Origin: Faecalicatena faecalis
GTDB taxonomy: Bacteria > Bacillota > Clostridia > Lachnospirales > Lachnospiraceae
Reading direction: 5' to 3'
Assembly (NCBI RefSeq): GCF_012524165.2
Contig: NZ_JABACJ020000032.1
Coordinates: 1-38,672, forward strand
Length of the DNA stretch: 38,672 nt
Shown: piece by piece, positions 33,962-38,672 of the stretch
How the letters are laid out: each line of letters starts with the position of its first letter
Position numbering within the stretch: position 1 is the first letter of the stretch
Translations under genes and position numbers: made by a program
Notes under the pieces: model-generated
Database searches by the model: none
What the model saw: only the letters and a program-made list of their open reading frames with translations
What the model was told of the DNA's origin: nothing

Positions 33962-35047
33962 CTAATTTTCTTTTGCTACATGTCCATTTTTTACATGGAA
34001 AATTTTATTAATAGAAAATCGATGATTCACAAACTCATCTAATCCAGTACATGTAATGACTGTCTGTATATCATGAATACTATCCAGTAAATAGTTTTGC
34101 CTGTGTTTGTCCAGTTCAGACAATACGTCATCTAATAATAATATCGGCGTATCCCGAATCAGGGATCTGACTAGTTCAATCTCCGAAAGCTTCAGTGAGA
34201 GAGCAGCGGTGCGCTGCTGACCCTGAGAACCGAACTTTCGGATGTCCAGGTCTCCTGCCATAAAGCACAGGTCATCCCTGTGAGGACCGACAGAAGTGCT
34301 CTTCAGTCTTAAGTCCCGTTCTCTATTTTTCTTTAAAGCCTGCTCCAGAGTCATATTACCAATGCTTGTCTCATAAGTAAGGCTGATTTTTTCTCTGCCC
34401 CCCGTCAGCTTGTCATGGATACCTGCAATGATCTCATTTACCTCTTCTACGAACTTTTTTCTGCCTTCCATCACTTTTGTCCCATACTCAACTAATTGCA
34501 TATCCCAGATATCCAATGTTTCAACCAGATGATCCTGTCTATATATATCTTTGAGTAAGGAATTTCTTTGATTAATGACTCGATTATAGTTAGAAAGGTT
34601 GCTGAGATATACCTTATCCAGCTGGGATAATTCCAAATCGATGAATCTCCGTCTGCCTGAAGGGCCTTCTTTGATTATATTCAGGTCCTCAGGCGAAAAA
34701 AATACAAAATGGATAATCCCGAATAACTCACTCGCTTTTCGGATTGGAATTTTATTGATTGCGATTCCCTTTGGACTATTTTTCTTCAGATGCATGTCAA
34801 TCTGGAACTCCATGCCCCGCTTTACGACCACCGTCTCCAGATGTGCCTCATCACAACCAAACCGTACCAAATCCCGGTCCTTTGTTCCTCGGTGGGACTT
34901 GGTCGTGCCTGACAAATACAGCGCCTCAAGAATATTGGTCTTCCCCTGCGCATTATCGCCATATAAAATATTGGTCTTAGGGTCAAAGGTCAAATCTAAC
35001 AATTCATAATTCCTGTAATTCTTTAGCTTTAAAGATTTGATTACCAT
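33962..35047 (-). CDS. recF: DNA replication and repair protein RecF
   Basis: A 361-residue SMC-like ATPase that helps load RecA at gapped DNA. Walker A is GDNAQGKTN (30-38), the ABC signature is FGSQGQQRTAALSLKLSE and Walker B is PILLLDDVLSELD. It follows the S4-domain gene by 42 bp and runs into gyrB, the usual Firmicutes arrangement. Confidence 0.97.
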   Translation of the reverse strand: MVIKSLKLKNYRNYELLDLTFDPKTNILYGDNAQGKTNILEALYLSGTTKSHRGTKDRDLVRFGCDEAHLETVVVKRGMEFQIDMHLKKNSPKGIAINKIPIRKASELFGIIHFVFFSPEDLNIIKEGPSGRRRFIDLELSQLDKVYLSNLSNYNRVINQRNSLLKDIYRQDHLVETLDIWDMQLVEYGTKVMEGRKKFVEEVNEIIAGIHDKLTGGREKISLTYETSIGNMTLEQALKKNRERDLRLKSTSVGPHRDDLCFMAGDLDIRKFGSQGQQRTAALSLKLSEIELVRSLIRDTPILLLDDVLSELDKHRQNYLLDSIHDIQTVITCTGLDEFVNHRFSINKIFHVKNGHVAKEN

Positions 35048-35089
35048 TGATGTTTCCTCAAGTATGTCACTATTCTACACTTTTTCAGA

Positions 35090-35305
35090 CTATTTTTCAA
35101 TTTTTATTTCCTGTCCGTCAAATTGAACGACATCTCCGCCGTACAATTTACGTCCTCTTCTTGTATCCGTCTCGCCATTGACCTGGACCATCCCGTCCTG
35201 AATGACTTCCTTTGCCTCAACGCCTGAGTCCACCAGGCCGGCGGCCTTAAGTGCCTGTCCCAGCTTGATGAATTCATCTTCTGCGCGCAGTTTTATGATT
35301 TCCAT
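35090..35305 (-). CDS. yaaA: S4-domain RNA-binding protein, YaaA-like
   Basis: A 71-residue single S4 domain (FIKLGQALKAAGLVDSGVEA ... VQVNGETDTRRGRKLYGGD), the small protein regularly encoded between dnaN and recF in Firmicutes. S4 domains bind structured RNA; the target of this family is poorly known. It is 94 bp from dnaN, and that gap holds a strong hairpin. Confidence 0.93.
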   Translation of the reverse strand: MEIIKLRAEDEFIKLGQALKAAGLVDSGVEAKEVIQDGMVQVNGETDTRRGRKLYGGDVVQFDGQEIKIEK

Positions 35306-35343
35306 AATGCTCCTCTTTTCTCAATGATCACTTTTCAAGATTG

Positions 35344-35386
35344 GTCTCTCTTTTGTCTGCACATCGATTGCAGTTAAAAGAGAGAC
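35344..35386. promoter_or_regulatory. Long hairpin between dnaN and the S4-domain gene
   Basis: GTCTCTCTTTT (35344-35354) pairs perfectly with AAAAGAGAGAC (35376-35386), and the loop contains a further CTGC/GCAG pairing. On the minus strand the stem is not followed by a T-run, so it is more likely an attenuator, RNase site or protein-binding stem than a full terminator. Confidence 0.55.
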
Positions 35387-35399
35387 TTCAGTCTTTTGC

Positions 35400-36509
35400 T
35401 TATGCTACAGCATTAAAATTTACAGGAAGAATCAAGTAAATATAGCTCTGGTTCTCGTCTTTGATGAAGCAAGGTGCCTTTGCATTCATGAAATACAAAT
35501 CTACCTCCTCGTCGTCAATGACACGAAGTGCATCGATCAAGAACTTCGGATTAAATCCTATCAGAAGGTCCTTTCCCTCCTTGGTAATAAATATCTCCTC
35601 ATCCATGGATCCAATCTGGGACTTGATCTTCAGCTCCATAGAACCATCCCTGATATCGATGATAATTGGCTTTTTATCTCCCTCTTTGATCAAAAGTGTT
35701 GCTCTGTCAATACAATCCAGCAGCTCCTTCTTGTTGATCCTTACTTTTGTCTCATAGTCGCTGGAAAGCATCTGATCAATCTTGAAATAATCACCCTCGA
35801 TCAGACGGGATACAACAACAGTCCTATCAAATTCGAAAACAATATGATTCCTTGTGAACGAAATATCGACTTCAGCATCAGCCTCTCCACCTATAATCTT
35901 ACTAATCTCCTGAAGTGTCTTTCCAGGAACAATCACTTTCTTTGGAGCATAGGATTCCTTCAGTTCAATTTTACGGATAGAAATACGGTGTCCGTCCAGG
36001 GAAACGACCTTCAGGATATTATCCTCGATTTCAAAAAGCTCACCTGTCATCATTTTGTTTGTATCATTGTCAGCAATCGAGAAAATCGTCTGACGGATTA
36101 CTTCCTTCAGCGTGAATTCTGAAACGGTGATATAGTCTTCCTTCTCAACAACAGGCAGATAAGAGAAGTCCTCTCCTGATTGTGCAGCAATATTGAACTT
36201 TGCTTTTTCACAAGTAATCAATGTTTGATTATCGGAATCTGTCTCAATGATGACTTCGCTGTCTGGAAGCTTACGCACGATTTCTGAAAAGATTCGTGCA
36301 TTCAACGCAATAATACCTCTCTCAATAATCTCTCCTTCAATGCGTGTCTCGATACCAAGCTCCATGTCATTAGCTGTCAGTTTAATGACATCTGTGGATG
36401 CGTCAACCAGAATACATTCTAAGATTGGCATTGTTGTTTTTGAAGGTACAGCTTTGGATACAATACTTACTCCCTTTACGAGGTTTGATTTCGTACAAAT
36501 AATTTTCAT
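35400..36509 (-). CDS. dnaN: DNA polymerase III beta sliding clamp
   Basis: A 369-residue beta clamp of usual length, with the three-fold repeated clamp domain. Recognisable segments include MKIICTKSNLVKGVSIVSKA at the start, PTLECI-like TMPILECILVDAS and the C-terminal SYIYLILPVNFN. It holds the replicative polymerase on DNA. The start has AAAGGAG ten bases upstream. It is downstream of dnaA across a 417-bp gap that contains origin-like sequence. Confidence 0.97.
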   Translation of the reverse strand: MKIICTKSNLVKGVSIVSKAVPSKTTMPILECILVDASTDVIKLTANDMELGIETRIEGEIIERGIIALNARIFSEIVRKLPDSEVIIETDSDNQTLITCEKAKFNIAAQSGEDFSYLPVVEKEDYITVSEFTLKEVIRQTIFSIADNDTNKMMTGELFEIEDNILKVVSLDGHRISIRKIELKESYAPKKVIVPGKTLQEISKIIGGEADAEVDISFTRNHIVFEFDRTVVVSRLIEGDYFKIDQMLSSDYETKVRINKKELLDCIDRATLLIKEGDKKPIIIDIRDGSMELKIKSQIGSMDEEIFITKEGKDLLIGFNPKFLIDALRVIDDEEVDLYFMNAKAPCFIKDENQSYIYLILPVNFNAVA

Positions 36510-36926
36510 ATGTCGATAACTCCTTTCAATGGCCGGTGGGTGGATATCTTTCCGACCGCGTTTTTTTTTGAATAATTATATAAATCTGCTCCGCCTTCTT
36601 AGCCTTAGGGGCTGTGGAAAAGATGATAAGTGGTTCGAGCCCTTGATTTTAAAGGGTTTGTCCATACTGATAACTCTGTAGAATACCACTGTATGGCATT
36701 GGGATAGTGGGGGGATAATCTGAACCTCGAAAAGTCACTTTTTAATTATCAACCTAACAATCCACATCCTTTTAACAGGGTTATCCCAGCCTTATTCACA
36801 TATCTGAAGGAAAAAAGTCTGAAGTGCTTCAGACCTTAGAATCAGGGGCTTAGGCTGTATTTTAAGGCTTTGTCATATGTCGTTAATAATGTCTCATTGT
36901 GGAAAAGTAACCCTATTAGCCGAAGC
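36510..36926. other. dnaA-dnaN gap with origin-like elements
   Basis: Next to dnaN lies an AT-rich tract (36561-36585, nine T residues then GAATAATTATATAAAT) that could be the unwinding element. DnaA-box-like nonamers occur at 36613-36621 (TGTGGAAAA), 36792-36800 (TTATTCACA) and 36898-36906 (TGTGGAAAA), with weaker ones at 36758-36766 and 36781-36789. The layout resembles the second half of a bipartite Firmicutes oriC. No gene was seen. Confidence 0.65.
36811..36834 (-). terminator. Terminator of dnaA
   Basis: GTCTGAAG (36817-36824) pairs perfectly with CTTCAGAC (36827-36834). A run of six or more A residues at 36809-36816 gives the T-run on the minus strand. Confidence 0.8.
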
Positions 36927-38297
36927 TTAAATAGGGTTGATTTTCTTCTTAATAATATTAACAGTGTTATTCAGAGCTTCATCGATTGTAATTTCATGCT
37001 CTATTTTCTTAACTCCGTGGCTTACAGAAGCATGGTCCTTGCCGCCAAGGATAATTCCCACTGTCTTTAAAGGGGTATCGGTCATTGCACGGCACAGATA
37101 CATAACAATCTGGCGTGGAAGTACAATCTCGGCATTCCGCTTCTTACCTTTGAGTTCTGCAATTGGTACATTAAAATGTTCGGAAACAACATCAATGATT
37201 AATTCCGGGGTTATGACCCGGTTATCATCTGGGGAAATCATATCCTTTAAGGCTTCCGCAGCAAGCGGAATATCTATTGGCTTTTTCTCCAGATTGGAAA
37301 GTGCAATCAATTTGTTCAGGGAGCCTTCAAGTTCTCTGATATTGGACTTAATATTATTCGCTATATACTGAAGGACTTCGTCCGGGATGTGGTAACGTTC
37401 GAGCCCGTCCAACTCTTCCTTCTTACGAAGAATCGCCATCCTTGTTTCATAATCAGGTGAAGAGATATCTGCAATCAGTCCCCACTCAAAACGGGTGCGC
37501 AGCCTCGCCTCAAGAGTCTCAATATCTTTCGGCGGCTTATCACTGGATATGATAATCTGCTTTCCTGAAACATGCAGATGATTGAACGTATGGAAAAATT
37601 CTTCCTGCGTACTTTCTTTACCTATAATGAACTGGATATCATCAATAAGAAGAACATCATTATTCCTGTACTTCTCACGGAAGGTGGTCATCGCAAGTTC
37701 ATTCCCATTTTTACCGACCTTCAAAGCGTCGATCAATTCGTTCGTAAAGGTCTCACTTGTAACATAAAGTACTTTCTTTGATGGATCATTCTCTAATATG
37801 AAGTGTGCAATGGAATGCATAAGGTGGGTCTTGCCAAGTCCAACACCTCCGTAAATAAAAAGCGGATTATAAATCTCACCCGGAGATTCGGCAACCGCAA
37901 GGGATGCTGCATGGGCGAAGTTGTTATTACTTCCCACCACAAAAGTATCAAATGTATACTTCGAGTTCAGGTTCGCATTCTCGAAGATGGCATTCGACTT
38001 CTGCTTTTTAACGACATTCTCCTTTTTTTCCTGGATGATAACATTATCTTCTGTAACAAAGGAAATCTCATATTCCTTTCCTGTCACCTCGGCGATGCAT
38101 ACTTTAAAAGGAAGCATATACTTTTCTTCAATATGCTCCAGACTTGCTTTCAGCTTTACAAGAATATAGACAGTGTCATCGGTCACTTCATATACGGTAA
38201 GTGGTGCAATCCACGTATTGTATGAAATATTTGATGAGCAATATTCTAACTTCATTTTATTTAGGATCTGCTCCCAATTTTCTTCTACAATGTTCAT
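36927..38297 (-). CDS. dnaA: Chromosomal replication initiator DnaA
   Basis: A 456-residue initiator ATPase. It has domain I (1-80), a short linker, AAA+ Walker A GGVGLGKT (150-157), Walker B LLIDDIQF, and the C-terminal DNA-binding domain with HASVSHGVKKIEHE that reads DnaA boxes. AGGAG lies nine bases before the ATG. It is transcribed away from the origin region at the right edge and is probably autoregulated through DnaA boxes overlapping its promoter region. Confidence 0.98.
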   Translation of the reverse strand: MNIVEENWEQILNKMKLEYCSSNISYNTWIAPLTVYEVTDDTVYILVKLKASLEHIEEKYMLPFKVCIAEVTGKEYEISFVTEDNVIIQEKKENVVKKQKSNAIFENANLNSKYTFDTFVVGSNNNFAHAASLAVAESPGEIYNPLFIYGGVGLGKTHLMHSIAHFILENDPSKKVLYVTSETFTNELIDALKVGKNGNELAMTTFREKYRNNDVLLIDDIQFIIGKESTQEEFFHTFNHLHVSGKQIIISSDKPPKDIETLEARLRTRFEWGLIADISSPDYETRMAILRKKEELDGLERYHIPDEVLQYIANNIKSNIRELEGSLNKLIALSNLEKKPIDIPLAAEALKDMISPDDNRVITPELIIDVVSEHFNVPIAELKGKKRNAEIVLPRQIVMYLCRAMTDTPLKTVGIILGGKDHASVSHGVKKIEHEITIDEALNNTVNIIKKKINPI

Positions 38298-38672
38298 CGA
38301 TAAGTACTCCTAATCAATATAATAGAGAGATATTTAGGCAAAAACTCTCCATTACATTTTACATCAAAAAGTTTACAGAAGCAATGAGAAATGCTGTGTA
38401 TAACTCTTATGAACAAAGTCAACGTAGATAAAATATGGGACTGAAGTGAAAAAATAAATTTAATCTACACATTATACAGTAGTTATAAAGTAGTTATTCA
38501 CATTTTATCCACAATAATCCACACTGTCAAACATAAATGTGGATAACAATAAAACTCAAATGTGAATGTTGTTGATAATGAAACTTAAAAGTTTTCAATA
38601 GCCCGTATAACCGTTAGATTTCAAGATATTAACATGATATAAGGAGAGAGGATAAGCTGTGGATTACTGAAG
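38298..38672. other. Putative oriC, region upstream of dnaA
   Basis: DnaA boxes: exact TTATCCACA at 38505-38513 and its complement TGTGGATAA at 38538-38546. One-mismatch sites are at 38395-38403 (TGTGTATAA), 38494-38502 (TTATTCACA), 38515-38523 (TAATCCACA) and 38658-38666 (TGTGGATTA). The surroundings are AT-rich. The clustering next to dnaA, together with the divergence of gene direction expected here, marks this as part of the chromosomal origin. No coding sequence was seen; the region continues past the window. Confidence 0.85.
38356..38384 (-). promoter_or_regulatory. Probable dnaA promoter
   Basis: On the minus strand TTGCTT (38379-38384) is followed after 17 bp by TAAAAT (38356-38361), about 60 bases before the dnaA start. 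A DnaA-box-like site lies 11 bp further upstream (38395-38403), which suits autoregulation. Confidence 0.5.

Overview
The window looks like a chromosomal segment of a low-to-moderate GC Gram-positive anaerobe, most likely a gut Lachnospiraceae (Clostridium cluster XIVa). This rests on the Firmicutes order dnaA-dnaN-S4 protein-recF-gyrB-gyrA, strong GGAGG-type ribosome sites, an ECF sigma/DUF4179 pair, class C sortase pili, a tungsten-type aldehyde:ferredoxin oxidoreductase and GH78/GPH glycoside use. Genus and species cannot be fixed from the sequence alone. Nearly every gene is on the minus strand, pointing away from the replication origin at the right edge, so they are co-directional with the leftward fork. 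The exceptions are the AraC regulator, the Rpn-type nuclease and a gene remnant.

Layout from left to right. 1-147: a run of hairpins of unknown origin, then a strong terminator. 148-2341: a membrane protein (DUF4173 type), a small XRE regulator and a DUF2975 membrane protein in one operon with a clear sigma-A promoter. 2573-4214: an ECF sigma factor and its DUF4179 membrane partner, overlapping by 77 bp, with a candidate self-recognised ECF promoter. 4573-9920: a rhamnoside-use locus made of a GPH symporter and GH78 alpha-L-rhamnosidase, divergent from an AraC regulator, with two facing promoters and an inverted repeat between them. 9926-14288: an aldehyde redox operon (SCP2-like protein, iron alcohol dehydrogenase, 4x[4Fe-4S] ferredoxin, W/Mo aldehyde oxidoreductase, MoaD-like protein).

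14496-27444 is a 13 kb surface-structure operon: a 1701-residue fibro-slime tip adhesin, an LPXTG major pilin, two class C sortases, a pilin-like protein without a sorting signal, two SipW/TasA-type secreted proteins, two membrane-anchored surface proteins and an ER-type (SipW-like) signal peptidase. It joins a covalent sortase pilus to a TasA/camelysin-like set in one transcription unit, and it is the best candidate here for a little-described system. Its upstream edge (27504-27868) carries remnants of two genes that seem to have lost their 5' ends.

28288-29256 is an Rpn-family nuclease/transposase-like gene, convergent with gyrA across a shared bidirectional terminator. 29402-38297 is the origin-proximal housekeeping block. 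oriC appears bipartite: DnaA-box-like sites lie both upstream of dnaA (38395-38666) and in the dnaA-dnaN gap (36613-36906), the latter with an AT-rich tract. No rRNA, tRNA, CRISPR array or complete insertion sequence was seen.
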